From the NCBI RefSeq assembly GCF_002831565.1, contig NZ_CP025096.1:4202501-4266500 (forward strand): a stretch of 64,000 nucleotides of DNA, read 5' to 3'. Shown here piece after piece: positions 27,180-36,611 of the stretch (position 1 is its first letter; every line of letters starts with the position of its first letter). The notes beneath the pieces were generated by a model. That model worked only from the letters and a program-made list of their open reading frames with translations, was not told where the DNA came from and made no database searches. Origin of the DNA: Spirosoma pollinicola (GTDB lineage Bacteria; Bacteroidota; Bacteroidia; Cytophagales; Spirosomataceae). A program made the translations under genes and the position numbers.

Positions 27180-27653
27180 CTAATGAATCAAATCTTTTTC
27201 TCGAACATGAGATCCGTACAAGGCGTAGGTTAACATCACCACTTCACAAAAAACGGTAAGCAGCCAGGTCCACCGCCAGGAACCCAATAAATCGGCTAGC
27301 CCTCCCTGTAGCAGCGTAAAAACGGCTCCCCCGAACACGGCAGAAATAAAGATGCCGGATGCTTTTGAGGTATATTGGTTCAGCCCTTTTATCGTTAGTG
27401 AGTAAATGCAGCTCCACATCGAAGAATGCAGTAATCCGATCGCCACTAACAACCACAAATTCTGGGTAAGCATGGCGGTAACCGCAAACGCCGTAGCTAG
27501 CGTGGTTGTGGTAATCAACTGCGTCCGGGCCGAAATCCTCCCTAAAAAGCTGGAAATGGCTCTCCCTACCAGAAAGCCGCCCCAGTATAGCGTCGACAAC
27601 AGGGCATGAATGCCCAGATCGAGTCCACCCAGAACGATATCTGTTTTGCCCAC
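27180..27653 (-). pseudogene. C-terminal half of a FucP-like MFS sugar transporter
   Basis: 157 residues match the second half of a sugar:H+ symporter of the FucP/glucose-galactose type: 'LYWGGFLVGRAISSFL', 'IGLLHSSMWSCIYSLTIKGL', 'SKASGIFISAVFGGAVFTLL' and 'LADLLGSWRWTWLLTVF', followed by a basic end (GSHVREK). A whole transporter has about 420 residues and 12 helices; here only five or six remain. The N-terminal half is gone at a junction with transposase sequence, so it is almost certainly non-functional. Confidence 0.7.
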
Positions 27654-27667
27654 TAGCTAGCTAGTGG
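27650..27667. repeat. Perfect 18-bp palindrome at a gene-fragment junction
   Basis: CCACTAGCTAGCTAGTGG lies exactly where the transporter fragment meets the ISAon1-like fragment, and supplies the stop codon of the latter. It marks the rearrangement breakpoint. Confidence 0.7.
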
Positions 27668-27888
27668 AGGAAAACCTGGTGCCCACGAATGGGGAAATCT
27701 TGAACCGTGATAGTCGGAAAGAAACCTTTGGAGAGTAGGTTTTTACGTTCCGGATCCCGCTGATCGGCATTTTTCTCTTCGATATGAACGTGAAAGACGC
27801 CCTGGAGCCGGTCAATGGATGTCAATTCGAAATTTTCCAGAATAAACTCAGGCAACAGGAACTGGATGATGGGTAAGAAACTCTCCAA
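27661..27888 (-). pseudogene. ISAon1-type transposase N-terminal fragment
   Basis: 75 residues (MESFLPIIQFLLPEFILENF..., 'NLLSKGFFPTITVQDFPIRG', 'HQVFLH') resemble the short N-terminal-region protein of ISAon1-family (IS1595/IS256-like) elements found in Bacteroidota. The family continues with a basic tail after 'VFLH', here cut off at the palindrome. No partner transposase ORF follows. Confidence 0.6.
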
Positions 27889-28001
27889 AGCAAGTAGGTT
27901 TGATTAAGAACACAAACCTAGAAAAATACAACGCTCTCCACAACTTTTGGAATTGATCCATTGATCCCACAAACGAGCATTTCAAGTAAGCTCAAAAAAA
28001 G

Positions 28002-28040
28002 AAGAAGCCTCTAATTCACTGTGAATTAGAGGCTTCTTTT
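28002..28040. terminator. Bidirectional terminator beside tRNA-Asp
   Basis: AAGAAGCCTCTAATTCA and its exact complement pair across a short loop, followed by T-rich tracts on both strands (TTCTTTT on plus; the A7 run at 27994-28000 gives U7 on minus). It lies just beyond the 3' end of the tRNA and should terminate it. Confidence 0.85.
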
Positions 28041-28042
28041 GT

Positions 28043-28119
28043 TGGCGGTCCGGACGGGGCTCGAACCCGCGACCCCCTGCGTGACAGGCAGGTATTCTAA
28101 CCAACTGAACTACCGAACC
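28043..28119 (-). tRNA. tRNA-Asp (GTC)
   Basis: The minus strand folds as a full cloverleaf: acceptor GGTTCGG/CCGGACC with discriminator G and encoded CCA (28043-28045), D arm 'AGTTCAGTTGGTTAGA', anticodon stem CCTGC/GCAGG with loop CTGTCAC and anticodon GTC, and T arm 'GCGGGTTCGAGCCCCGT'. It is the only tRNA in the window and separates the degraded accessory zone from the backbone. Confidence 0.95.
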
Positions 28120-28305
28120 AACTTTTTGACTTCCGGTTGACGTTGCCGTCTTCCTTTATCGTGGCACAAAAGTAGGCGTTCGGGGTATTCCATGCAAGGG
28201 ATGCGCTGAAAAAAAAGTGAATAAATTCGCCTTTAACAGTCTATACGTTGGAAATCAAGCGGTTCGTTCAGGGATTTTTTTTACTTTCCTTGTAAAATTT
28301 CTAAC

Positions 28306-29451
28306 TTATTTTCCCGTAGCCTGCTTTATTGCCGTTACTTCTGCCGGATCGACGGGTGTTCCATCCTGTTTAAATACTTCGTGAAACCAGACGGCCGGTT
28401 CGCGACCGTTTACATACGGCTTCTGCCAGCTATCCCAGGGTAAAAACGTTTGTGTTTTGCCCGCTACAAACCCCCAGTTAATCATGCCAATTTTCGCTTT
28501 CTTAGCAATGGGCAGGTGGGTTTGAAACTTGCTGTTTACACCCCGCGCCATGTATTCGGTACAGATGATTGGGCGGCCAAAGGTTTGTAAGGCTGGAATG
28601 ACCTTTTCCAGATCTTCTGGTTTTGAGTACTGGTGAAATGTGATGATATCGGAATTCTCGAACTGCACTTTTTCCATGGGCGACCATTTCGCTGCGTTCT
28701 GCCAATCGTCGGGGGAGCGATAAATCCAGACGCCCGATGTGAGGGGCTGGGTAGCACCCGCCGACCGTACCCATTGGAATACCTGCGGAAGTAGCCGCGT
28801 GATGATCGCGATCTTGCGGTCTTTGGCCAATTCTGTTTTTAAGTAATTCTGTCCGTAATTGTTATCGTTGGCATTATCGGGTTCGTTCCAGGTGTCCCAG
28901 GCCAGTATTCGAGGGTCGTTTTTGAATGCGCCAACAACGCCCTTTACGTAGGCTTCCAGCCGTGGATATTGTGAAACATCCGAAAGGGCATCGGCCCCCG
29001 GACTTTGCACCCAGCCCGAATTGTGGATGCCTGGTGTTGGTTCGTGCTGCTTGCCCAGTTTTGGGTAGGGGTCCCAGCAGGAATCGAACAAAACCAGCAT
29101 GGGCCAGATTTTGTGTTTAGCGCAGATCGTCAGGAATTGATCGAGCCGTTTGGTAAAACCGGCCGCGTCCTGCCAGAGTAGATCGTGCAGAAAAACCCGC
29201 ATGGTGTTCATGCCAATGCTTTCGGCCATAGCCAGTTCTTTATCAATCGTTGCCGGGTCGAAATTTTCGGCCTGAAACATTTCCAGTTCGTTGATCGCAT
29301 TGGCAGGGGCGTAGTTGGACCCTACCAGAAACGGTTCTTTGGCATACCAGGCATTTGCCTTGGCCGCCGACCAGCGCGTAAGGACAGTGTTCTGCTGGGC
29401 CAGTGAAATCGTGGAAATGAACAGGAGCACTAAAAAAGATAAACGCTTCAT
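28306..29451 (-). CDS. Secreted GH5-like glycoside hydrolase
   Basis: A 381-residue protein with signal peptide (TISLAQQ). It has the (beta/alpha)8 cues of clan GH-A: 'SIGMNTMRVFLHDLLW', 'ILAWDTWNEPDN' with the acid/base Glu, 'ITFHQYSKPED' and 'PIICTEYMARG' with the nucleophile Glu. Sequence style is closest to GH5-type endo-mannanase/cellulase-like enzymes of Bacteroidota. It acts in the periplasm or outside on plant-type polysaccharides. It lies 51 bp after the GH43 gene on the same strand and likely forms an operon with it, although no SusC/D genes are nearby. Confidence 0.85.
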   Translation of the reverse strand: MKRLSFLVLLFISTISLAQQNTVLTRWSAAKANAWYAKEPFLVGSNYAPANAINELEMFQAENFDPATIDKELAMAESIGMNTMRVFLHDLLWQDAAGFTKRLDQFLTICAKHKIWPMLVLFDSCWDPYPKLGKQHEPTPGIHNSGWVQSPGADALSDVSQYPRLEAYVKGVVGAFKNDPRILAWDTWNEPDNANDNNYGQNYLKTELAKDRKIAIITRLLPQVFQWVRSAGATQPLTSGVWIYRSPDDWQNAAKWSPMEKVQFENSDIITFHQYSKPEDLEKVIPALQTFGRPIICTEYMARGVNSKFQTHLPIAKKAKIGMINWGFVAGKTQTFLPWDSWQKPYVNGREPAVWFHEVFKQDGTPVDPAEVTAIKQATGK

Positions 29452-29502
29452 AAAAGAAAATTGGGGTTGTTAGGAATGATTGCTTCGTGAGTAACGGATA
29501 AA

Positions 29503-30561
29503 TTAGTGATCCGAGGGTACGGGCATGGGTGTTTTCGGCGCGGGCTTGCCAAAGTTGGGAGACCCATCGGTGTTCCAGGTAAAGGGCTGTATATGGGGTG
29601 CGCGTTTGTTGCCGCATCCATCCGTTGCCGACGGGTTGGCATGGTAGATCATCCAGTCTTTTCCATCGGCAGCGCGGAAAAAACCACCATGACCGGGGGC
29701 CCAAACGCCGTTTTCGGGAGCCTGCGTAAAGACCGGTCCTGCGCTCTTTGTCCAGCTTTTTGGGTCGAGCAAATCACCTGCTCCAGTATAGGTGAGCAGC
29801 CCAAGGCAATAGTCGAGCCAGCAGGCGTTAGCCGAGTAAGCAATAAACAGCCGATCATTATGAGGCAGGAATTCCGGGCCTTCATTCACGTATATTTTGG
29901 CTACCTCGCCATTCTTTTGCCAGGCTTGAGGTACATCGCCATGCATCTCCCAGGGTTGATCAGGTTGTGAGATTTTAACCCGGTCGCCATCAATCGTCCA
30001 CGGATTTTTGAGTCGGGCAATGTAAATGTCCTGCCGACCATTACCAGCCCCTTCCCAACCTGACCAGGTGGCATAGAGTTGCCCTTTGTAATCAATAACC
30101 GACATGTCGATTTCCCAGTGATTGTCCTTATCGCCAATTTTCCCCTTCATCGTCCACTCGCCCTGCATAGGGTCGGGCGATGGGTTTTCAATCACCCAAA
30201 CGCGGTGTGTGAGGTTGTTGAGCGAGTCGGCAGAGAAATAGATATACCAGCGAGCGTCGCCCCGGTTATCCTTGAAGGAATGAATTTCGGGCGCCCACAA
30301 CTCCCGTGAATAGGGCTGCCCGGCAGGGGGCGTATAGATGACTTTGCTTTCAGCCGTGGCGAGGTCGGCTATGTTCCTGGTTTTCCAGAGGGTTAGGTTG
30401 CTGCCTGTGGTATTCATGTAATAATACCAACCATCTTTTTGCAATACCCAGGGGTCGGGGCCAGAGTTTTTAATGGGGTTGGTAAAGGTGCGTTGGGCCA
30501 GCAGCGTATGACTCGATGCCAGCAGAGTAACGACAAGCAACAGCCGTTGGAGGGAATTCAT
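29503..30561 (-). CDS. Secreted GH43-type glycoside hydrolase
   Basis: A 352-residue protein with signal peptide (HTLLAQR). GH43 five-bladed propeller marks: 'SGPDPWVLQKDGWYYYM' (catalytic Asp), 'RELWAPEIHSFKD' (WAPE motif), 'HWEIDMSVIDYKGQLYATW' (transition-state-stabilising Asp) and 'IYVNEGPEFLPHND' (acid Glu). Later repeats include 'GVWAPGHGGFFRAADGKDWM'. Such enzymes release arabinose or xylose from hemicellulose side chains. Its GH5-like partner follows, so together they would attack backbone and branches of one polymer (inference). Confidence 0.9.
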   Translation of the reverse strand: MNSLQRLLLVVTLLASSHTLLAQRTFTNPIKNSGPDPWVLQKDGWYYYMNTTGSNLTLWKTRNIADLATAESKVIYTPPAGQPYSRELWAPEIHSFKDNRGDARWYIYFSADSLNNLTHRVWVIENPSPDPMQGEWTMKGKIGDKDNHWEIDMSVIDYKGQLYATWSGWEGAGNGRQDIYIARLKNPWTIDGDRVKISQPDQPWEMHGDVPQAWQKNGEVAKIYVNEGPEFLPHNDRLFIAYSANACWLDYCLGLLTYTGAGDLLDPKSWTKSAGPVFTQAPENGVWAPGHGGFFRAADGKDWMIYHANPSATDGCGNKRAPHIQPFTWNTDGSPNFGKPAPKTPMPVPSDH

Positions 30562-30633
30562 ACGAAAAAGGAAGAGTACAAAAAGATAAAGGAAGAAACC
30601 CCTTTTTTTAACCCTTTAGGTAGGGAAATAATT

Positions 30634-30734
30634 AGTTGTTAGTGGTGAAGTGGGTGAAGTAGTGAAGCGAGTAACGCGCGTGTTGCTTTCGCGTCAGCCA
30701 CTTCACTAATTCACCCACTTCACCACTAACAACT
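30634..30734. terminator. Long GTGAAG-type hairpin between tamB and GH43
   Basis: Two 34-base arms (30634-30667 and 30701-30734) are reverse complements with one mismatch and enclose a 33-base loop. The arms are built from GTGAAG/GTGGTGAAG units. It follows the tamB stop directly and probably ends that transcript. Confidence 0.75.
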
Positions 30735-33700
30735 TACTTGTCAAGTACACTAACCGTTGGGGTCGGGCTGGGTGACGGTGTTGGTTCATCAGCTGGCTTA
30801 GTGGGCGTTAGTCCGGGGGCGTTTCGTTTGTTGCCAAAGAGCCGGTTGAACGAACGCGTGTACAGTAGACTCATACCTCCACCAGTGGTGATGGTACTGT
30901 TAAAGCTGGTTTGGCTCAGAATACTTTGCTGATTTCGGTTGTAGACCTTTGCCCGCAGGTGACCATCGGGCGTAATGAAGTATTCGAGTGTCCACTCGCC
31001 CAGCAAACTGGCTGCGTTGTATTGACTTTGACCGTATGTAAAGCCACCGTCGCGACTGATGCGCAACCGGTCGTTTAGTAAGCGATACGAGAATCGGAGT
31101 TGTAAGTTATTAAGCAGGTTGTCACTTTGGGTGCCACCGGTAAAGCCGCCGAAGGAAACACCTACATCGAGTTTATCATTCAGGTTAGAGGCTAACCGAC
31201 TAATTTGGTTGGAAAGTAATTCACTTACGCTGTTGGCTACACCGCTGTTTACCTGCCCCTGATCGAATAAGTTTTGCCCTTCAGACAGTAACTGATTAAA
31301 CAACAGAACACTACTTACTTGCCGGGTAAGCTCCTGATCGTTGCTTTGAATCCGTGATTTAAACGCCGTCACCGCCTGCCGGAAGTCCGATGATGAAGGA
31401 TATTCCTTCACGTCCAGATCGTAGCTGATGGTGGGCGTGCCCAGTTCACCGGTCAATTTAATAACCAGATCGACAGGGTACCGACGTGTTTGGTCGGCCC
31501 GTGTGTTGGTTGTTGTGCCGTTTGTGGAGAGCAGGGGCGCCAGCGAAGTATATTGGGTATAAGCGGCCGTTACGTCCAGCAAAGCGCCGTAAGGGTCACC
31601 CGTCCAGGTGATGCGGCTGTTGGGGCGAATCTGGAAGCGTTTGTTGATGATATTCTGGAAGGTAAAGGTGTACTCTCCCTTTTGAATTTCGTAGTTGCCG
31701 GTCATGGTAAAATCGCCCTTGGTATCGACTTTCATCGCTACCCGACCTTGTCCGTAGGCACTGATGATATCGCCCGTTTGACGATCCAACTGAATTTCAC
31801 AATAGGCATCGGGCGTGATGTCGAAGTTGAAATCCATCTGGATGTTCGACAAATCCAGATCGCCATCTGTTTTAGTTGCTGTCTGGCTTCCCGGTTTCCC
31901 CGTGACTCCGCCGGGTATATGGTTGACAAACCGAATCTGATCATCGGCGGCTACTGATGTGGCCCCATCAAGCGGAATATAAATCCGCGTGCCTTTATTA
32001 CTGGCTACGTTGGCGCGAACAGTCAGGTTACTTATCGGGCCGTATAGCTCTGCCCGCCCGGTCACAACTGCTTGCCCATAAAAGGCATCGTTGTCGGCAG
32101 CCAGCGTATTCATGATCTTGAAATTCTTGAAGTCAGCGTCGAAACCGAGCGTAAAATACCGGAAACCGTCGTGGTAAACGCCCCCCCGAAGCGCTGCTGT
32201 GTTACCCTGCGGATCGTGTAGTATAAGCTGCCGGGTAATAATCTCGTTCTCGCCAAAATAGATCTTATCGTCGAAGGTGAAGTCGGCTTTCAGATAATCA
32301 AATCGCCCCCGCCCACCTTGTATAGCTACTTCACCCTTCAGGACTGGCATGGCAGGTTTTCCGCTAACGGCCACCACACCAGTGGCAATACCGCCCAGAT
32401 TGGAAAATAAGCCCTTTGTAAACGGTTCCAATAATGACAAATCCGCATTGTTGACGGTGGCATTCAGGGCAAGTGGATTGGTTTTTTGCTGGGGAGTAAA
32501 GTTACCTTTCAGCGTAACTACATCGGCCCCGTTTCGACTCACACGCGCATCGACGTTCAAGCGTTGCGCCAGTTGATCCCAGGCACCCTGCCCGTCTATG
32601 TCGCCAATAAGTGCGTTCTCGTAAGAGAGTTCTTTTACCGATAATGAACTCTCAAGAATGGGCGTCTTGTAGAGGTTCCGAATAGCCATAGAGCCATTTA
32701 AAATCCCGCCCAGCTTGGTGTTCAGAAGCGAATTCAGGGAGGCCAAGAGGAAATTCTGGGCGTCGACCGCCAGATGCGCGGACGTATCGGACGAAATCTG
32801 GCCCGACGCCTGAATCAATTGATTATCGTTCAGTAAGGAGAGATCCCGAATCGTATAGTCATCACCTACTTTCCGAATCAGACTTTGTGGATTCAGCGTC
32901 CAGTCGCCATCGAGTACACGCAGTTTCGACTGGCGAAAGGTCAAGTCAATCGCGTCGCCTTTAAAACTCAGGTCGCCGTTCAGATCGGCCCGGTTAACGA
33001 ATCGGCCACTGCTATCGGCCTGCTCAATGCGGCTCGTGAAATTGATATGGTCAACATCCCAGGAGGCTTCTGCCTGTAAATTACGTGTGGGTAGATAGGA
33101 CGTAAACCGCTGCCGTTTTGATGAAATAACGGCCGATGCCAGCACTTCCTGGCTGTTGGTAAACTTGGACGTGGTAAGATCGAGGTCGCTTGGACCAAAA
33201 CCGATTTTCCCGAATCGCACCGAATCCGTTTTGACCGTTGCCGTCAAAAAAGACGTATTGTCGACGGTAAAACGACCTTCCATCCGGGTGGCCGGAGCGA
33301 CATAAACGGTCGATTTTAAAAAGGTAAGCAGGGGTGTACTGTTCTTCGTGATTAGTTGATAGTCAACGCCATATCGTTGCGTAGGGTCAGTCAAGCGTTG
33401 TTTTGCAAGTCGCTCCGTCTGCCGCTGTTTTTGTTCGTAATAGGCTTTCATGCCAGCGGCATCGCCTGCAAAATAGAGTTGATATTCTTTCGCCAACCGG
33501 GTTAGGTCATCAATCGTGCGTTGTGGCTGAAACGTTCCCTGCAATCGGGTTGTCAGGAAATCGGAATCAAGGTCAAAATAACGTTGGGTACTCTGGATAC
33601 TGCTTGAGTCAGCCGAAAGCCCGACCCGCTGTTCAATGGTGGAGGCAAGGGTGAGTTTGTCGATAGGCAAGGTGCGTTCGGGCTGGCTGAGCGTTAGGGT

Positions 33701-35431
33701 AGCGTTTGTGAACACGGCACTCCCCACAATGTCGTCGAGCTTACTGCCTTCCAGTCGAACATCCAGATTCGTTTTAATTACCAGTGAGTCACGCAGATAC
33801 CCCAACTCACGCAGATCGGCATGATTGACAAGACCATGGAAGTCATAATGATTACGAGAGCCGCTTAGGTTGAACTCGCCATCAAGATTAAAGGCCAGAT
33901 TGGGGTCGTTGATGTTCAGTTGCCCTTGGAAGATAGCTTTCTGTAAATTGCCTCGGGCGGCCACATTCCGATAAGCATATCCCTGCCAGCCAAACTGACT
34001 GAACTGGCCGTCGAAATCTACACTGGCTCGTTTCAAGTCGGTGCCTCGCCCGGTAAGTTTACCTTCGCCATTGAGTTTGCCAAATTCGTCGGGCTGATTG
34101 ATCAACTGGCCAAGGTCAAGGTTTTCGCCTTTCAGATTGGCTGTGTAGGTCGTTAAATCTGACTTATCGGCAAGCTTCAGCACCACGTCGCCCGTAACGT
34201 TGCCAATGCCGGTTTTGAACGTTCCTTTCGTTTTGAAATCATCGAATGCACCCACAAAAGTAGCGTTGAATGCTACCGTGCCAAGCTTTTGAATGGTCTT
34301 GTTAAACGAGCTATCGGGGTAATACTGCCGAATATCGGCCATACTAACCACCGAGGGCGTGAAATTGAAGTTGACCGTTGTATGATCCATATCGGGCAAC
34401 CCTTTCCAGGCAATGTCGCCCGTTAGCTGGCTGCGTCCATTTGCCCCAAACCGCAGATCGGTACGCCGAAGCTGAAGGTCGTTGACGGTGCCGGTAAAGA
34501 TTCCGGATAGCAACCAGGTTTCGTTGAGGCCCCGTAAATAATCAGAGAAAAAGCCAAGGTCTTTCGACTCTACTTTACTGTTTTTGAAGTTGGCATATAA
34601 CCGCACCCGACTATTAAAATCGCCAAAGGCGGAGGGTTTATCGTACGCAAAAATCAGCTCGTTCCGGATAATTGAATTGCCAATGTGAGCATACAAACGG
34701 CCCAACTCCATTTTGGTGTTGCAATACAAAAAGCGCGTGTCTAGCTGGCGGATTTTTATGCGGGAATCGCGGTCGACTCCCGTTAACCCTTTGGCATCGA
34801 AGGCAATGGTATCGCCCAAGACTAAAAAATCACTAACCTCGGCGGTCAGGTGCTGGAGCGTAAAATGGTTATAATCGAAGCTGGCCCGGTTGTGCAAAAA
34901 AGGCTCGCGGGGGTCTTCGAGGGTATAGGCGCCCTCAACCAAATGAATATGCCCGATGGTAAAGGGAACATTCTGATTGGGAACGCTTGGTTTGGTGGGG
35001 TCTGATGTTAATGCTTCGATACGGGCAATGAATTCATCAAGATTTGTATCGCCATTCGTTCGATTTTTGATCATTCGAACATCAGGCTTATATAACACTA
35101 CTTCATCTAAATGAATGTTGTGCGCCGATGAGTCAAGTAAATTTCTAAGATTATAATCGGCATCAAGCCGCTTGACCGTAATCATTGGTCGCCCCTGACG
35201 GTCGTTGATCTGCACGCCTTCGAGGGTTAATGAATCGAACCATTTGATAGAAACCCCGTCAATCGTAACCGGGAAGAGAAGTTTTTCGGATAGCCAGGTT
35301 GCACCTTTCTGGGCCAGGCGTGTTTGTACCGCCGGGAGTTGGAGGCTCAGCAAAATGCCCAAAGTCAAGCCTAATACCGTGAGGATCAGGTAGAGCAGTG
35401 TTTTAAGAAATATGGCGAAAAACTGACGCAT
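30734..35431 (-). CDS. tamB: TamB-like translocation and assembly module protein
   Basis: A 1565-residue protein: N-terminal signal anchor ('FLKTLLYLILTVLGLTLGIL'), a very long series of beta-strand repeats (AsmA/DUF490 type bridge), and the C-terminal TamB domain with 'QIRPNSRITWTGDPYGALLD' and 'LFNQLLSEGQNLFDQGQVNS' followed by 'SELLSNQISRLASNLNDKLD' and a proline-rich tail. It spans the periplasm and supports outer-membrane assembly or lipid transport together with a BamA-like partner, which is not in this window. Divergent from tsaD. Length is at the top of the usual range (about 1200-1600). Confidence 0.9.
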   Translation of the reverse strand: MRQFFAIFLKTLLYLILTVLGLTLGILLSLQLPAVQTRLAQKGATWLSEKLLFPVTIDGVSIKWFDSLTLEGVQINDRQGRPMITVKRLDADYNLRNLLDSSAHNIHLDEVVLYKPDVRMIKNRTNGDTNLDEFIARIEALTSDPTKPSVPNQNVPFTIGHIHLVEGAYTLEDPREPFLHNRASFDYNHFTLQHLTAEVSDFLVLGDTIAFDAKGLTGVDRDSRIKIRQLDTRFLYCNTKMELGRLYAHIGNSIIRNELIFAYDKPSAFGDFNSRVRLYANFKNSKVESKDLGFFSDYLRGLNETWLLSGIFTGTVNDLQLRRTDLRFGANGRSQLTGDIAWKGLPDMDHTTVNFNFTPSVVSMADIRQYYPDSSFNKTIQKLGTVAFNATFVGAFDDFKTKGTFKTGIGNVTGDVVLKLADKSDLTTYTANLKGENLDLGQLINQPDEFGKLNGEGKLTGRGTDLKRASVDFDGQFSQFGWQGYAYRNVAARGNLQKAIFQGQLNINDPNLAFNLDGEFNLSGSRNHYDFHGLVNHADLRELGYLRDSLVIKTNLDVRLEGSKLDDIVGSAVFTNATLTLSQPERTLPIDKLTLASTIEQRVGLSADSSSIQSTQRYFDLDSDFLTTRLQGTFQPQRTIDDLTRLAKEYQLYFAGDAAGMKAYYEQKQRQTERLAKQRLTDPTQRYGVDYQLITKNSTPLLTFLKSTVYVAPATRMEGRFTVDNTSFLTATVKTDSVRFGKIGFGPSDLDLTTSKFTNSQEVLASAVISSKRQRFTSYLPTRNLQAEASWDVDHINFTSRIEQADSSGRFVNRADLNGDLSFKGDAIDLTFRQSKLRVLDGDWTLNPQSLIRKVGDDYTIRDLSLLNDNQLIQASGQISSDTSAHLAVDAQNFLLASLNSLLNTKLGGILNGSMAIRNLYKTPILESSLSVKELSYENALIGDIDGQGAWDQLAQRLNVDARVSRNGADVVTLKGNFTPQQKTNPLALNATVNNADLSLLEPFTKGLFSNLGGIATGVVAVSGKPAMPVLKGEVAIQGGRGRFDYLKADFTFDDKIYFGENEIITRQLILHDPQGNTAALRGGVYHDGFRYFTLGFDADFKNFKIMNTLAADNDAFYGQAVVTGRAELYGPISNLTVRANVASNKGTRIYIPLDGATSVAADDQIRFVNHIPGGVTGKPGSQTATKTDGDLDLSNIQMDFNFDITPDAYCEIQLDRQTGDIISAYGQGRVAMKVDTKGDFTMTGNYEIQKGEYTFTFQNIINKRFQIRPNSRITWTGDPYGALLDVTAAYTQYTSLAPLLSTNGTTTNTRADQTRRYPVDLVIKLTGELGTPTISYDLDVKEYPSSSDFRQAVTAFKSRIQSNDQELTRQVSSVLLFNQLLSEGQNLFDQGQVNSGVANSVSELLSNQISRLASNLNDKLDVGVSFGGFTGGTQSDNLLNNLQLRFSYRLLNDRLRISRDGGFTYGQSQYNAASLLGEWTLEYFITPDGHLRAKVYNRNQQSILSQTSFNSTITTGGGMSLLYTRSFNRLFGNKRNAPGLTPTKPADEPTPSPSPTPTVSVLDK

Positions 35432-35533
35432 TCAGGGTGGAAATGCCTAAGCTACAACAAATAACGAAAAATGGTTATCCTTTAGACTGTATAACCGAGT
35501 GAACGGTTTAGTCGTAACTTCCATTGTTCATTT

Positions 35534-35561
35534 TTGTAGAAATCATTATCCATTAGTTTTG
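35534..35561 (+). promoter_or_regulatory. Putative tsaD promoter
   Basis: TTG at 35534-35536 and TAGTTTTG at 35554-35561 fit the Bacteroidota -33/-7 promoter with a 17-base spacer. The -7 box ends four bases before the GTG start, implying a leaderless or near-leaderless transcript. Confidence 0.6.
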
Positions 35562-35565
35562 CACG

Positions 35566-36564
35566 GTGAACATTTTAGCCATTGAGTCTTCCTGCGACGA
35601 AACGTCGGCGTCTGTTATCGCCAACGGGCATATCCTGTCGAACGTAATTGCCACTCAGTTAATTCATGAACAGTATGGAGGAGTTGTGCCCGAACTAGCG
35701 TCAAGAGCGCATCAACAACATATTTTGCCGGTGGTTGAGCGGTCGTTAGCCGATGCAAATCTACCAAAAAATGAGCTATCGGCCATTGCTTTCACGCGGG
35801 GGCCGGGCCTGCTTGGTTCGTTGCTGGTTGGGGCTTCCTTTGCCAAGGCACTGGCGCTGGGGCTGAACATCCCGCTGATTGAGGTCAATCATATGCAGGC
35901 CCACGTGTTGGCCCACTTTATTGAAGCGCCCCGGCCTGCGTTTCCGTTTCTGTGCCTGACGGTTAGCGGAGGACACACGCAGATTGTGCGTGTCGATGGT
36001 CCACTCGATATGACCGTGATGGGCCAAACCCTGGACGATGCGGTTGGTGAAGCCTTCGACAAATCGGCCAAGTTGCTGGGTTTGCCTTATCCGGGTGGCC
36101 CGTTGATCGACAGGTACGCCAAAGAAGGGAATCCGCTGGCGTTCCGGTTTCCGATGAGCGAAATGGCTAATCTCGACTTTTCATTTAGCGGCATTAAAAC
36201 CGCAATCATGTATTTTCTGCGGGATAACACCAAAACGAATCCTGAGTTTATTGCCCAGCATCTGGCAGATATTTGTGCCAGTATTCAGCATACGTTGGTA
36301 CAAATGCTGTTGACCAAACTAAAACGTGCTGCCCGTGAAACCGGAATTCGGGAGATCGCGATTGCCGGGGGCGTATCGGCCAACAGCGGGTTACGCGCTT
36401 CATTAACCCAACTGGGGCAGGAGCAGGGTTGGAATGTGTATATTCCCCGCTTCGAATACTGCACCGACAATGCAGCTATGATTGCGATGGCCGCCCAGTT
36501 TAAATATGAACAGGGAGAGTTTACGGCTCAAACCGTTAGCCCAATGCCTAGAATGAGTATGTAG
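35566..36564 (+). CDS. tsaD: tRNA N6-adenosine threonylcarbamoyltransferase
   Basis: A 332-residue protein, normal length, with a GTG start. It has 'ILAIESSCDETSASVI', the metal-binding 'NHMQAHVLAHFIE' (HxxxH), 'LTVSGGHTQIV', 'VGEAFDKSAKLLGLPYPGGP', 'FSFSGIKTA' and 'AIAGGVSANSGLR', the signature of Kae1/TsaD/YgjD. With TsaB, TsaE and TsaC it makes t6A at position 37 of ANN-decoding tRNAs. Essential housekeeping gene in the cytosol; first gene of a plus-strand run. Confidence 0.97.
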   Translation: MNILAIESSCDETSASVIANGHILSNVIATQLIHEQYGGVVPELASRAHQQHILPVVERSLADANLPKNELSAIAFTRGPGLLGSLLVGASFAKALALGLNIPLIEVNHMQAHVLAHFIEAPRPAFPFLCLTVSGGHTQIVRVDGPLDMTVMGQTLDDAVGEAFDKSAKLLGLPYPGGPLIDRYAKEGNPLAFRFPMSEMANLDFSFSGIKTAIMYFLRDNTKTNPEFIAQHLADICASIQHTLVQMLLTKLKRAARETGIREIAIAGGVSANSGLRASLTQLGQEQGWNVYIPRFEYCTDNAAMIAMAAQFKYEQGEFTAQTVSPMPRMSM

Positions 36565-36569
36565 TTCTA

Positions 36570-36589
36570 GCGCGGGTAAATACCCGCGC
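36570..36589. terminator. GC-rich hairpin after tsaD
   Basis: GCGCGGGTA and TACCCGCGC (36570-36578, 36581-36589) form a 9-bp stem with a 2-base core. No T tract; it may act on both strands. Confidence 0.5.
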
Positions 36590-36611
36590 CACACGCCAAA
36601 TCACTAACTCA

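Noticed and set aside
29506-29970. Long plus-strand frame opposite the GH43 gene
   Set aside because: It is a shadow of the strongly supported GH43 coding sequence.
31532-31547. A 16-mer-like sequence inside tamB (CAGGGGCGCCAGCGAA)
   Set aside because: Its stem bases are not complementary (CAGG with CCAG), and the tamB frame is intact with it, so it is ordinary coding DNA.
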